Assembly (NCBI RefSeq): GCF_020217485.1
Contig: NZ_JAEKMI010000027.1
Location: 1-64,000 of the forward strand
Direction of reading: 5' to 3'
DNA length: 64,000 bases
DNA from: Mycobacterium sp. WUMAC-067
Lineage (GTDB): Bacteria; Actinomycetota; Actinomycetes; Mycobacteriales; Mycobacteriaceae
The position numbers and the translations under genes are program-made. Below the pieces are notes generated by a model. The model was not told the DNA's origin and did not search any database. It saw nothing but the letters and a program-made list of their open reading frames with translations. Below are positions 24,572 through 32,730 of this stretch, one piece after another. Positions within the stretch are counted from its first letter, which is position 1. Every line of letters begins with the position of its first letter.

Positions 24572-26086
24572 ATGCATCACCGGACTGTCCGCGCACGCAC
24601 GGCCACCGGCACCGTCGAGGGCTTCACCCGCGACGGGGTCAATCGGTGGCGGTCGATCCCGTATGCCCGTCCACCGGTGGGAAACCTGCGCTTCCGGGCG
24701 CCGCAGCCGGCGGCGCCGTGGTCGGGGGTGCGGCACTGCCATGGCTTCGCGAATTGCGCGCCCCAGCAGCGTCGTTACACCCTGCTCGGCCTGTCGGGTT
24801 TGGGAGGCCGCTATCAACCGATGAGCGAGGACTGCCTCACCCTCAACGTCGTGGCACCCGAAGCCGCCGAGGGGCCGCTACCGGTGATGGTCTTCATCCA
24901 CGGCGGCGGGTACTTCCTGGGCAGCTCGGCGACACCGCTCTACGACGGGGCCCCGCTGGCACGCCGGGGGTGCGTGTACGTGTCGGTGAACTACCGGCTG
25001 GGCGCGCTGGGATGCGTGGACTTCTCGTCGCTGTCGACGCCCGAGATCACCATTGACAGCAACCTGTACCTGCGCGACCTGGTGCTGGCGTTGCAGTGGG
25101 TGCGCGACAACATCGCCGGATTCGGCGGTGACCCGGACAACGTGACGATTTTCGGCGAGAGCGCGGGCGCGTGTATCACCGCCTCCCTGCTGGCGGTGCC
25201 CTCCGCCGAAGGCCTGTTCGCTCGGGCGATCTCGGAGAGTCCCGCCTCGGGTCTGGTGCGGTCGAAAGAGGTTGCCGCCGAGTTCGCGAACCGCTTCGTC
25301 GGTCTGCTGGGCGTGCGCAAGCAGGATGCCGCCGACGCGCTGATGCGGGCGTCCGCGGCCCAACTGGTGCGCACCCAGCACGCATTGATCGACGAGGGCA
25401 TGCAGAACAGGCTGGGCGCCTTCCCGATTGGTCCGGTTGTCGGGGATGACATGCTGCCGATGGATCCCGTCGAGGCGATGCGGCGCGGTGAGGCGCATCC
25501 GGTGCCCCTCATTGTCGGCACCAACGCCGAAGAGGGTCGGCTGTTCACCCGGTTCCTGGCGATGCTGCCGACCAACGAATCGATGGTCGAAGAGCTGCTG
25601 GCCGAGGCGGAACCCGCTATCCGCCAACGCATTACCGCCGCGTACCCGGACTACCCCGAACGTGCGGCATGCATCCAGCTCGGCGGTGATTTCGCGTTCG
25701 GCTCGGCGGCCTGGCAGATCGCCGAGGCCCACGGCACGCACGCGCCGACCTACCTCTACCGGTATGACTACGCCCCGCGCACGCTGCGCTGGTCGGGTTT
25801 CGGCGCCACCCATGCCACCGAGTTGCTGGCGGTCTTCGACGTCTACCGCACCAGATTCGGCGCGCTGTTGACCGCGGCGGCCGACCGGCGGGCCGCGCTG
25901 CGGGTCAGCAACCAGGTGCAACGGCGTTGGCGCGCCTTCAGCCGCACCGGCGTCCCGGGCGAGGACTGGCCCGCGTACAACTCCGCCGATCGCGCCGTGA
26001 TGGTCTTCGACCGGAAATCCCGGGTCGAGTTCGATCCCCACCCGCAACGCCGGATGGCCTGGGACGGCTTCTCACTCGCGCATTGA
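24572..26086 (+). CDS. lipT: Carboxylesterase type B, LipT homologue
   Basis: A 504-aa alpha/beta-hydrolase of the carboxylesterase B family. The oxyanion region is FIHGGGYF, the nucleophile elbow is FGESAG with Ser197, and a late histidine lies in GATHATEL. EDCLTLNVV is the family signature near residue 87. No signal peptide is seen, so it is probably cytoplasmic. It should hydrolyse carboxylic esters; the natural substrate is unknown. Divergent from lppI with 79 bases between them, the same arrangement as Rv2046 and Rv2045c. Confidence 0.9.
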   Translation: MHHRTVRARTATGTVEGFTRDGVNRWRSIPYARPPVGNLRFRAPQPAAPWSGVRHCHGFANCAPQQRRYTLLGLSGLGGRYQPMSEDCLTLNVVAPEAAEGPLPVMVFIHGGGYFLGSSATPLYDGAPLARRGCVYVSVNYRLGALGCVDFSSLSTPEITIDSNLYLRDLVLALQWVRDNIAGFGGDPDNVTIFGESAGACITASLLAVPSAEGLFARAISESPASGLVRSKEVAAEFANRFVGLLGVRKQDAADALMRASAAQLVRTQHALIDEGMQNRLGAFPIGPVVGDDMLPMDPVEAMRRGEAHPVPLIVGTNAEEGRLFTRFLAMLPTNESMVEELLAEAEPAIRQRITAAYPDYPERAACIQLGGDFAFGSAAWQIAEAHGTHAPTYLYRYDYAPRTLRWSGFGATHATELLAVFDVYRTRFGALLTAAADRRAALRVSNQVQRRWRAFSRTGVPGEDWPAYNSADRAVMVFDRKSRVEFDPHPQRRMAWDGFSLAH

Positions 26087-26104
26087 CCTGGCACGCTGAC
26101 CCTC

Positions 26105-28108
26105 ATGCACGCCGAGACCGAGCAAGTCATCGAAACCCCCAGTGACCTCACCGCCTCGTGGTTGGCCGCGGTGATCGGCACCGGGCCCATCGCCGATTTC
26201 TCGGTCGAGCGCATCGGCACCGGGCAGATGAGCGAGTGCTACCGCATCCGGCTCAACTACGCCGAGGCCGACCGCGGGCCCGAATCGGTGGTGCTCAAGG
26301 TCGCGGCCACCGACCCGGTGAGCCGACAGACCGGGCTGGCGCTGGGACTCTACGAGCGGGAGGTCCGCTTCTACGGCGACATCGCGCCGCGGCTGGGCGG
26401 GCCGATCGCGCCGTGCTACCACGCGGCGGTCGACACCTCGGCGGGCGTGTTCGACCTGCTGCTGGGCGACGCCGGCCCGGCCGTGGTCGGTGATGAAATC
26501 GCCGGCGCCACAATCGAACAGGCCCGCCTCGGTGCCGTCGAACTCGGACGGCTGCACGGGCCGCTGCTCGGCGACGTCTCGCTGGCCGAAGCGCCGTGGC
26601 TCAACCGCGAGGCGCCGCTGAATCAGGCGATGATCGCCCCGCTGTACGCCGGATTCGTCGACCGCTACGGCGACCAGATCGCCCCGGAGCACCGCGAGGT
26701 GTGCGAGCGCTTGGTGGCCGCGTTCGACGGCTACCTCGCCCAAGAGGCGCAGGCGTCCGAGATCCAGGGCCTGGTGCACGGCGACTACCGGTTGGACAAC
26801 ATGTTGTTCGGTACCGCGGGCGCCGACCGCGCGCTGACGGTGGTCGACTGGCAGACCGTGTCCTGGGGCCCCGCACTGACCGACCTGTCCTATTTCCTCG
26901 GCTGCGCGCTGCCCACCGAGGACCGCCGGGAGCACTACGACGCGCTGCTGCGGGCATACCACGAGGCGCTGGGGCCCGACGCGCCCCTGACCCTGGCCGA
27001 CGTCGCCGACGGCGTCCGCCGGCAGAGCTTTTTCGGCGTGATGATGGCGATCGTCTCCTCGATGCTGGTGGAGCGCACCGACCGTGGCGACCAGATGTTC
27101 ATGACGATGCTGCGCCGGCACTGCGATCACGTCCTCGACACGGACGCGCTGGCGACGCTGCCGACCGCGGTGCCGGCCGAGCCGTTGCAACCGGTGCCCG
27201 AGGATGAACTCGCCCACGATCCCACCGCCGAACCGCTGTGGAGCGAGAGCTGGTACGCCGACTTCGCCGACAGCGCACAGGGATTGGGGGGCTGGTTCCG
27301 CCTCGGCCTGGTGGCCAACGAGCAGACCGCATGGGTACACGTGCTGCTGTGCGGCCCCGGCATACCCACCGTCGCCGTCGACGCGCAGGTTCCGCTGCCC
27401 CCGGACCCGTGGACGGTGCGAAGCGACGAGTTCGAACTCGGCCACTCCGCCGGCACGCCGTTGCAGAGCTACCGCGTCGACGTGCGCGCCCGGGGTCACG
27501 AGCACTCCGACCCGGCGGCGCTGTTGCGCGGGGAGTCCGGCACGCCCGTCGAGATGACCATGAACCTGGTGTGGGACACCGATGGCACCCCCTACAAGTA
27601 CGGCGTCACGACGCGGTATGAGATTCCGTGCACCGTCTCGGGAACGGTCACGATCGGCGACACCAGCTACCGCCTCGATGCGGTGCCCGGCCAGCGCGAT
27701 CATTCCTGGGGTGTGCGCGACTGGTGGAGCATGGATTGGATTTGGAGCGCGCTGCACCTGGACGACGGCACCCATCTGCACGGCGTCGACATCCGCATTC
27801 CCGGCGCGCCGGCGTTCAGCATCGGCTACACCCAGGGCGCCGACGGCCGGGTCACCGAGCTACAGACCGTCGACTCACGAGAGTCCTTCGCCGGCAACGG
27901 GTTACCAGTGGATGCGACGCTGACGCTCAACCCGGGGGAGCTCACCGCCAACGTGGACGTCCGCGGCCAGGCGCCGGTCCGGCTCGTCGCCGCGGACGGG
28001 CGGGTCAGCCAGTTCCCCCGCGTGTGGGCCACGATCACCACCGCCGACGGGCGCAACGGCGTCGGCTGGCTGGAATGGAACCGCAACCTCGGCGAACACA
28101 CCGGGTGA
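26105..28108 (+). CDS. Two-part protein: aminoglycoside/ecdysteroid-kinase-like domain plus C-terminal beta domain
   Basis: A 667-aa protein. Residues about 10-340 form a phosphotransferase (APH/EcKL-like) domain: HGDYRLDN starts at His225 with Asp227 as the catalytic base, and VVDWQTVSWGP supplies the metal-binding aspartate. The C-terminal 280 residues form a separate domain rich in beta strands, with RDHSWGVRDW and HGVDIRIPG segments, of a type often found alone or fused to such kinases in actinobacteria. The substrate is likely a small hydroxylated molecule or lipid. The start is 18 bases after lipT and the stop overlaps the gluconokinase start (GTGA), so it belongs to one transcript. Confidence 0.82.
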   Translation: MHAETEQVIETPSDLTASWLAAVIGTGPIADFSVERIGTGQMSECYRIRLNYAEADRGPESVVLKVAATDPVSRQTGLALGLYEREVRFYGDIAPRLGGPIAPCYHAAVDTSAGVFDLLLGDAGPAVVGDEIAGATIEQARLGAVELGRLHGPLLGDVSLAEAPWLNREAPLNQAMIAPLYAGFVDRYGDQIAPEHREVCERLVAAFDGYLAQEAQASEIQGLVHGDYRLDNMLFGTAGADRALTVVDWQTVSWGPALTDLSYFLGCALPTEDRREHYDALLRAYHEALGPDAPLTLADVADGVRRQSFFGVMMAIVSSMLVERTDRGDQMFMTMLRRHCDHVLDTDALATLPTAVPAEPLQPVPEDELAHDPTAEPLWSESWYADFADSAQGLGGWFRLGLVANEQTAWVHVLLCGPGIPTVAVDAQVPLPPDPWTVRSDEFELGHSAGTPLQSYRVDVRARGHEHSDPAALLRGESGTPVEMTMNLVWDTDGTPYKYGVTTRYEIPCTVSGTVTIGDTSYRLDAVPGQRDHSWGVRDWWSMDWIWSALHLDDGTHLHGVDIRIPGAPAFSIGYTQGADGRVTELQTVDSRESFAGNGLPVDATLTLNPGELTANVDVRGQAPVRLVAADGRVSQFPRVWATITTADGRNGVGWLEWNRNLGEHTG

Positions 28109-28599
28109 GCGGATCGGCCCCCGTCGTGGTGATGGGCGTTTCCGGATCGGGCAAGTCGACCGTCGGTGCGGCGCTGGCGCGACGCATGCGGGTCCCGTTC
28201 GTCGACGCCGACACCCTGCACCCGGCCGCCAACGTCGCCAAGATGGCGGCCGGCCACCCGCTCGATGACGACGACCGCTATCCGTGGCTGGACAAGGTCG
28301 GCGAATGGCTGGCGGCTCACCGCGACGGCGGGGTGGTGAGCTGTTCGGCGCTGAAAAAGAAGTACCGCGACCGGCTGCGCGCGCACTGCCCGGCCGTCGA
28401 GTTCCTGCATCTGTCCGGTTCGGCGGAACTGATCGCCCGCCGGCTGGCGGCCCGGACCGACCATTTCATGCCGGCCGCGCTGCTGCGCTCGCAACTGGAC
28501 ACGCTGGAGGTTCTCGGCCCCGACGAGGACGGCATGACGGTCGATGCCGGAGGCGATGTCGACGCGATCATCGACGCCGTTCTGAAGCGGCGCCGCTAG
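28105..28599 (+). CDS. gntK: Gluconokinase
   Basis: A 164-aa gluconokinase of the small P-loop type. GVSGSGKSTVG is the Walker A loop. FVDADTLHP, DDDDRYPWL and VVSCSALKKKYRD are family blocks for substrate and nucleotide binding, and DHFMPAALLRSQLDTLE is the family C-terminal signature. It phosphorylates gluconate to 6-phosphogluconate, feeding the pentose phosphate pathway. GTG at 28105 overlaps the preceding stop, so translation is coupled. No gluconate permease is adjacent. Confidence 0.93.
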   Translation: MSGSAPVVVMGVSGSGKSTVGAALARRMRVPFVDADTLHPAANVAKMAAGHPLDDDDRYPWLDKVGEWLAAHRDGGVVSCSALKKKYRDRLRAHCPAVEFLHLSGSAELIARRLAARTDHFMPAALLRSQLDTLEVLGPDEDGMTVDAGGDVDAIIDAVLKRRR

Positions 28600-28616
28600 C
28601 AGGGCATACGCGCCCG

Positions 28617-28633
28617 TGTAGCATTGTGCTACA
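28617..28633. promoter_or_regulatory. Palindromic operator of the toxin-antitoxin pair
   Basis: TGTAGCA-TTG-TGCTACA is a perfect inverted repeat with 7-bp arms, 33 bases upstream of the antitoxin start. Autoregulated type II toxin-antitoxin operons usually carry such an operator over the promoter. Nothing else in the 67-base gap explains it. Confidence 0.65.
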
Positions 28634-28666
28634 AGTCGTAACTGTGTGCTGCATGACGGAGGAAGC

Positions 28667-29056
28667 ATGGCCGACGCTCTCGATCGCGTCACCCGGGTGG
28701 CGTCCGACCTGATGGACAGCGCCGCGGCAGAAGGCGCCCGCCAGAGCCGTTCGGCCAAGCAGCAACTCGACCACTGGGCGCGAGTCGGGCGCGCGGTGTC
28801 CAGCCAGCACACCGCCTCGCGGCGGCGGGTCGAGGCCGCGCTCGCGGGCCACCTCGCGACCGGCGAACTCACCGTCGAGGAGGGCGTGGTGTTCAACGCC
28901 GAGATCTCGGCGGCCATCGAAGAAAGCCTGGTGCACGCCAACTACGGGGCGACGCTGGCCGGGCAGGGCGTCACCACGGTCGCCCTCAACGAGGACGGCG
29001 ACGTCGTCGAGCACCGGCCCGACGGCTCCGCCGCGGTGTTGGCGCGCGGGCGCTGA
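28667..29056 (+). CDS. ParD-like antitoxin
   Basis: A 129-aa protein read from ATG 28667, which has GGAGGAAG directly upstream; a longer frame from 28646 lacks a ribosome site. The N-terminal half is helical with VTRVASDLMDSAAAEGARQSRSAKQQLDHWARVGRA-type sequence (VGRAVSS), which matches ParD-like antitoxins that bind DNA as ribbon or helix dimers. The C-terminal part is acidic and would mask the toxin. It lies 25 bases upstream of a zeta-toxin-like gene and downstream of a perfect palindrome, the usual layout of a type II module. Confidence 0.78.
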   Translation: MADALDRVTRVASDLMDSAAAEGARQSRSAKQQLDHWARVGRAVSSQHTASRRRVEAALAGHLATGELTVEEGVVFNAEISAAIEESLVHANYGATLAGQGVTTVALNEDGDVVEHRPDGSAAVLARGR

Positions 29057-29081
29057 CCCGGCGTTCGCCCGGCGCGGCCCG

Positions 29082-29660
29082 ATGGAGCGACTTGACCTGG
29101 TGGTCGGCCCGAACGGCGCCGGCAAGTCGACCTTCATCGCGTTCACCCTGGCGCCGCTGTTGCCCGGCAGCCCGGTGGTCAACGCCGACGAAATCGCACG
29201 GCAGCGCTGGCCGGGGGAGGCGGCAGGGCGCGCCTACGAGGCCGCGCAGGTCGCCGCCGACACCCGCGCGAAGCTGATCGACCTGGGTCGGTCGTTCATC
29301 GCGGAGACCGTGTTTTCCCACCCGTCGAAGCTGGACCTCATCCACACCGCCCATCGCGCGGACTTCACCGTCGTCCTGCACGCGATGCTCATCCCGGAAG
29401 ACCTTGCCGTCGAACGTGTCCGGCACCGCGTGCGGGCCGGCGGCCATGACGTGCCGGAAACCAAGGTTCGCGAGCGCCATCGCCGCTTGTGGACACCGGT
29501 CGCCCAAGCCCTCGCGCTCTCTGACGTCGCGACCGTCTACGACAACAGCCGGCTGCGCGGGCCGCGCATCGTCGCCCGCCTCAGCGGCGGCATGACGATC
29601 GGTCGCCCCGACTGGCCCGCGTGGGCTCCGGAGATCCTGCAGAAGCGCTGGACGGAGTAG
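29082..29660 (+). CDS. Zeta-toxin-like P-loop kinase
   Basis: A 192-aa zeta-like protein. Walker A is GPNGAGKST at 9-17. VNADEIARQRWPG provides the substrate-side aspartate, and FIAETVFSHPSKLDLI is the block that in zeta toxins binds the sugar nucleotide. RHRVRAGGHDVPETKVRERHRRLW is the lid with several arginines. Zeta toxins phosphorylate UDP-N-acetylglucosamine and block wall synthesis; chromosomal relatives may have other targets. The motifs are intact, so the toxin is probably active and neutralised by the upstream ParD-like protein. Confidence 0.85.
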   Translation: MERLDLVVGPNGAGKSTFIAFTLAPLLPGSPVVNADEIARQRWPGEAAGRAYEAAQVAADTRAKLIDLGRSFIAETVFSHPSKLDLIHTAHRADFTVVLHAMLIPEDLAVERVRHRVRAGGHDVPETKVRERHRRLWTPVAQALALSDVATVYDNSRLRGPRIVARLSGGMTIGRPDWPAWAPEILQKRWTE

Positions 29661-29679
29661 CTGCACCAGCGCGATGCAA

Positions 29680-30747
29680 TTACCAGGACAGCTTGCGGCG
29701 GCCGGTCTCGACCTGCCCGCCGACGCGCTCGCGCGCGGTGTCGGCCAAGTGGCTGCCCCGCTTGCGTGCGGTCTCGGCGAGCTCCTCGGAGCGCGCCCTC
29801 GCCGTGTCGGCCAGCTTCTCGCTGCGCTTGCGTGCCTTCTTGGCCAGCTTCTCGCTGCGTTTGCGTGCCTTCTTGGCCAGCGGTGCGGCCCGATCGGCCG
29901 CCTCATCGGCCAGCTCTTCGCTGCGTTTGCGCGCCTTCTCGGCCAGATAGGCTGCGCGGTCGGCGGCCTCGTCGGCCCATTCCTCACCGCGCTTGCGGGC
30001 CTTCTTCGCCAGCGGCTTGCTGCGCTCGGCCGCGGTGCTGGCCAGCTCGCGGCCGCGTTCCAGCGCGGTTTCGGCGTAGGGCGCACCGCGTTGCGCTGCC
30101 GTGCTGGCCAATTCGCGGCCGCGTTCCAGCGCGGCTTCGGCGTAGGGCGCACCCCGCTCCGCCGCGGTGCTGGCCAATTCGCGGCCGCGTTCGGCCCCGA
30201 CGTGCAGGCCGTGTGCGATCCGATCGCCCAGCTCCGACAGCTCGCCTTCGAAGGCCGAATCGTCGGATCCGGGCCACGCCGACGAGACCCGCTCCGAGAG
30301 CCGTTCGGCCGCCCGGCGCCCGCGCCACCCCAGTGACGGTTTGCCCGCTGTGTCGGCGGAGGCGATCAACAGTCCACCCAACAGGCTGAGGTCGGTCAGA
30401 AATTGCTGCCGCTTTTGGGCTTTGGCCGCCGGGTCGCTTTCGTTCCAGAACGAGTGCGCCCCGAGGTTCGCCGGTAACACCGTCACCGCCAGCGCGGCCG
30501 ACGCGATGCGGGGGAGCTTGCCGGTGGCGAGCAGCAGGCCTCCACCGATTTGGACGGCCGCGGTGATTTGGGCGACCGTCTCGGGGTCGCTCGGAATGTT
30601 GCCGCTCACCGAATCCGGCAACGCCTGCAAGCCGTCCACCGCCGGGGCCGCCGCCTGGGCCGCGGATTTGGGGTTGAGTAGTGAATTGACTCCTTGCCCG
30701 ATGAATGCGACTGACAACAGGGGTCGCGCGATTCTCCTGATCACCAT
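29680..30747 (-). CDS. DoxX-family membrane protein with repetitive Ala/Lys/Arg tail
   Basis: A 355-aa protein read from ATG 30747. Residues 1 to about 140 form a DoxX-like domain with several membrane helices (VIRRIARPLLSVAFIGQG, then GGGLLLATGKLPRIASAALAV). The remaining 200 residues are hydrophilic and built from repeats: units of RGRELASTAAERGAPYAE type, then 11-residue units such as KKARKRSEELADEAADRA. This suggests a long charged alpha-helix or coiled coil in the cytoplasm or at the envelope. DoxX proteins act in redox or thiol stress in other bacteria. Convergent with the zeta gene. Confidence 0.8.
   Translation of the reverse strand: MVIRRIARPLLSVAFIGQGVNSLLNPKSAAQAAAPAVDGLQALPDSVSGNIPSDPETVAQITAAVQIGGGLLLATGKLPRIASAALAVTVLPANLGAHSFWNESDPAAKAQKRQQFLTDLSLLGGLLIASADTAGKPSLGWRGRRAAERLSERVSSAWPGSDDSAFEGELSELGDRIAHGLHVGAERGRELASTAAERGAPYAEAALERGRELASTAAQRGAPYAETALERGRELASTAAERSKPLAKKARKRGEEWADEAADRAAYLAEKARKRSEELADEAADRAAPLAKKARKRSEKLAKKARKRSEKLADTARARSEELAETARKRGSHLADTARERVGGQVETGRRKLSW
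29760..30200. repeat. Tandem in-frame repeats in the DoxX-tail gene
   Basis: About 66-base units (22 codons) repeat with few changes between about 30010 and 30195, followed toward 29760 by shorter 33-base units. They stay in frame and code for the Ala/Glu/Arg/Lys helix. Such repeats are likely to vary in number between strains through slippage. Confidence 0.75.
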
Positions 30748-30842
30748 GGCCCGTGTATTACCCGACTGCCTGTCGAGCAAACCGTGGCGTCGATTTGCGC
30801 AGCTAGGGCGGCGCCGCGGCGCACCCGGATACTGTGGAGGCC

Positions 30843-31403
30843 GTGCGAGCGTTGATCATCGTCGACGTGCAAAACGACTTCTGCGAGGGCGGCGCCGTGC
30901 CGGTGGCCGGCGGCGCCGCCGTCGCGCCCGCCATCAATGCCTATCTGGCCGGCGATTCGGGCTATCGCTACGTGGTGGCGACCCAGGATTTCCACGTCGA
31001 CCCGGGTGATCATTTCTCCGACCGGCCGGACTATTTCTCGTCCTGGCCCCCGCACTGCGTCGCCGGGAGCGCGGGCGCGGATTTTCGCCCCGACTTGGAC
31101 ACCGCGCGCATCGATGCCGTCTTTCGCAAAGGCGCCTACTCCGCGGGCTACAGCGGCTTTGAAGGTACCGACGAGAACGGGACGCCGCTCCTGGAGTGGT
31201 TGCGGCAGCGCGGGGTTGACGACGTCGACGTGGTTGGCATTGCCACCGACCATTGCGTCCGGCGGACCGCGGAGGACGCGGCACGTTCGGGTCTGACGAC
31301 CAGGGTGCTGGTGGACCTGACTGCGGCCGCGGCGGCGGATTCGGGCGCCGCGGCGCTGGCGGAGATGGAATCCGTTGGCATCGAGTTGGTGGGGGGACGG
31401 TAA
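30843..31403 (+). CDS. pncA: Pyrazinamidase/nicotinamidase PncA
   Basis: A 186-aa amidase, the same length as M. tuberculosis PncA and colinear with it. The catalytic triad Asp8, Lys96 and Cys138 and the metal ligands Asp49, His51, His57 and His71 all fall at the same numbers; His57 is the residue changed to Asp in M. bovis. It converts nicotinamide to nicotinate for NAD salvage and activates pyrazinamide. GTG at 30843 gives the conserved MRALIIVDVQNDF start; GTG at 30834 is possible but less conserved. The next gene starts in the stop codon (TAATG), as expected for the pncA-Rv2042c pair. Confidence 0.95.
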   Translation: MRALIIVDVQNDFCEGGAVPVAGGAAVAPAINAYLAGDSGYRYVVATQDFHVDPGDHFSDRPDYFSSWPPHCVAGSAGADFRPDLDTARIDAVFRKGAYSAGYSGFEGTDENGTPLLEWLRQRGVDDVDVVGIATDHCVRRTAEDAARSGLTTRVLVDLTAAAAADSGAAALAEMESVGIELVGGR

Positions 31404-32203
31404 TGGTGGTGCCACTGGACCGGGAACGTCTGCTCGCGGCGGTGGAGCGCTCACCGCAGGCGGCCGCCGCGCACGATCGCGCCGGATGGGTGGCGTTGTT
31501 CACCGGCGACGGCCGGGTCGAGGACCCGGTGGGTTCGCGGCCCCACGTGGGGCATGAGCAGATCGGGCGCTTTTACGACACATTCATCGGCCCGCGTGAC
31601 GTCAAATTTCACCGCGATCTCGACATCGTCTTCGGCACGGCGGTGCTGCGCGATCTCGAGCTCGAGGTGGCCATGGGCCCGGCCGTGACCATGTACATTC
31701 CGGCATTCCTGCGCTACGACCTCCGAGAAGCCAACGGCGAGTGGCTAATCGGCGAACTACGGGCGTATTGGGAGCTGCCCGCCATGATGGCGCAGTTCCT
31801 GCGCACCGGGCCGGGCGCGGTGAGCCCCGCGCTGCACCTGTCGAAAGGACTGCTGACCAATCAGGGATGGCGGGGGACCGCCGGATTCATGGCCGGATTC
31901 CGGCGGGTGGGCGCCCGCCACCAACGGCTCGTGCGGAGTTTCCTCGCCGCCGCTGCGCAAGGAGACACGTTCGCCGCGGCGCGGGCGCTGTCATCAAGGG
32001 CTGCAATAACTTTGGGTGATCGTGACCCCCTCGAGCTGGCCGAACTCGTGGAACAACTGGACGGGGCCGGCGCAACCAAGATGAGCAGCGCCGGCCCGAC
32101 GGTCGCGGTCTCCATCAACTCGGGCCACGGGCGCGCCATCATGTTCGCCGACGTGGCCTGGCGCGGCAACGCAATCAACCGGATCCGGTACTTTCCCGGC
32201 TGA
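31403..32203 (+). CDS. Rv2042c-like protein with two SnoaL/NTF2-type halves
   Basis: A 266-aa protein, translationally coupled to pncA by TAATG. The first half (HDRAGWVALFTGDGRVEDPVGS, then GHEQIGRFYDTFIGP) is a SnoaL/NTF2-like fold. The second half (RHQRLVRSFLAAAAQGDTFAAAR, then SAGPTVAVSINSGHGRAIMFADV) repeats the pattern more loosely. Such folds act as ketosteroid isomerase-like enzymes or binding modules. Length and position match Rv2042c beside pncA. The function is unknown. Confidence 0.83.
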   Translation: MVVPLDRERLLAAVERSPQAAAAHDRAGWVALFTGDGRVEDPVGSRPHVGHEQIGRFYDTFIGPRDVKFHRDLDIVFGTAVLRDLELEVAMGPAVTMYIPAFLRYDLREANGEWLIGELRAYWELPAMMAQFLRTGPGAVSPALHLSKGLLTNQGWRGTAGFMAGFRRVGARHQRLVRSFLAAAAQGDTFAAARALSSRAAITLGDRDPLELAELVEQLDGAGATKMSSAGPTVAVSINSGHGRAIMFADVAWRGNAINRIRYFPG

Positions 32204-32214
32204 TCCGTCCGTGT

Positions 32215-32565
32215 TCAGCGAGCGACCAGCAGCGCCAGCGACGTTGCGGACAGGCACAAGTAGGTCCCGGGGAACGCGATGTTGTACAGGACGCGCGCCT
32301 TCACGTGCGTCAATACCGCACCGATGAAAAATAGGACCAGGCCCGCGGCGGCGGCTATTCCCAATTCGCGTGGGCCCAGCAGCCCGACCACGATCCCGGC
32401 GGCCCCCGCCAGCTTCACCGCGCCCAACGCCGGTAACCACGAACGTGGCACCCCGACCTCGGCGGAGTTCGCCAGCACGAATCGAGCCGGGACGAAGTCG
32501 GCGATGGCGATTGCGGCGGTGACGGTAGCGGTCGACAGCGCGATCACGACAAGTGCGGTGTTCAT
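32215..32565 (-). CDS. DoxX-like small membrane protein
   Basis: A 116-aa protein with four hydrophobic segments, starting MNTALVVIALSTATVTAAIAI and containing VGVPRSWLPALGAVKLAGAAG, a typical DoxX-like block. ATG at 32565 gives the conserved start; the TTG at 32574 is unlikely. It is divergent from the ECF41-type sigma gene, a common partnership in actinobacteria. On the same strand directly upstream is a 26-codon frame (start 32651) with its own ribosome site whose stop falls 6 bases before this start; it may be a leader peptide or gene remnant. Confidence 0.82.
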   Translation of the reverse strand: MNTALVVIALSTATVTAAIAIADFVPARFVLANSAEVGVPRSWLPALGAVKLAGAAGIVVGLLGPRELGIAAAAGLVLFFIGAVLTHVKARVLYNIAFPGTYLCLSATSLALLVAR

Positions 32566-32730
32566 GTGGATCAATCCCTTGTCGCGCAGCGAATTCCGCC
32601 GCGAATTGCCTGGTTACACAGCGCGCCGCGGCGCACAATCGGTAAGGTCATGGTGTTGGTCTCCTTCGCAACAGGAAGTCCGGTGGATGCGGTCATCTCC
32701 TTGACGATTCCCGTGCAGAAAAGGTGACCC

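Noticed and set aside
26072..27781. 569-aa minus-strand ORF opposite the kinase gene
   Set aside because: Shadow of the 667-aa kinase-like protein, which has intact motifs on the plus strand.
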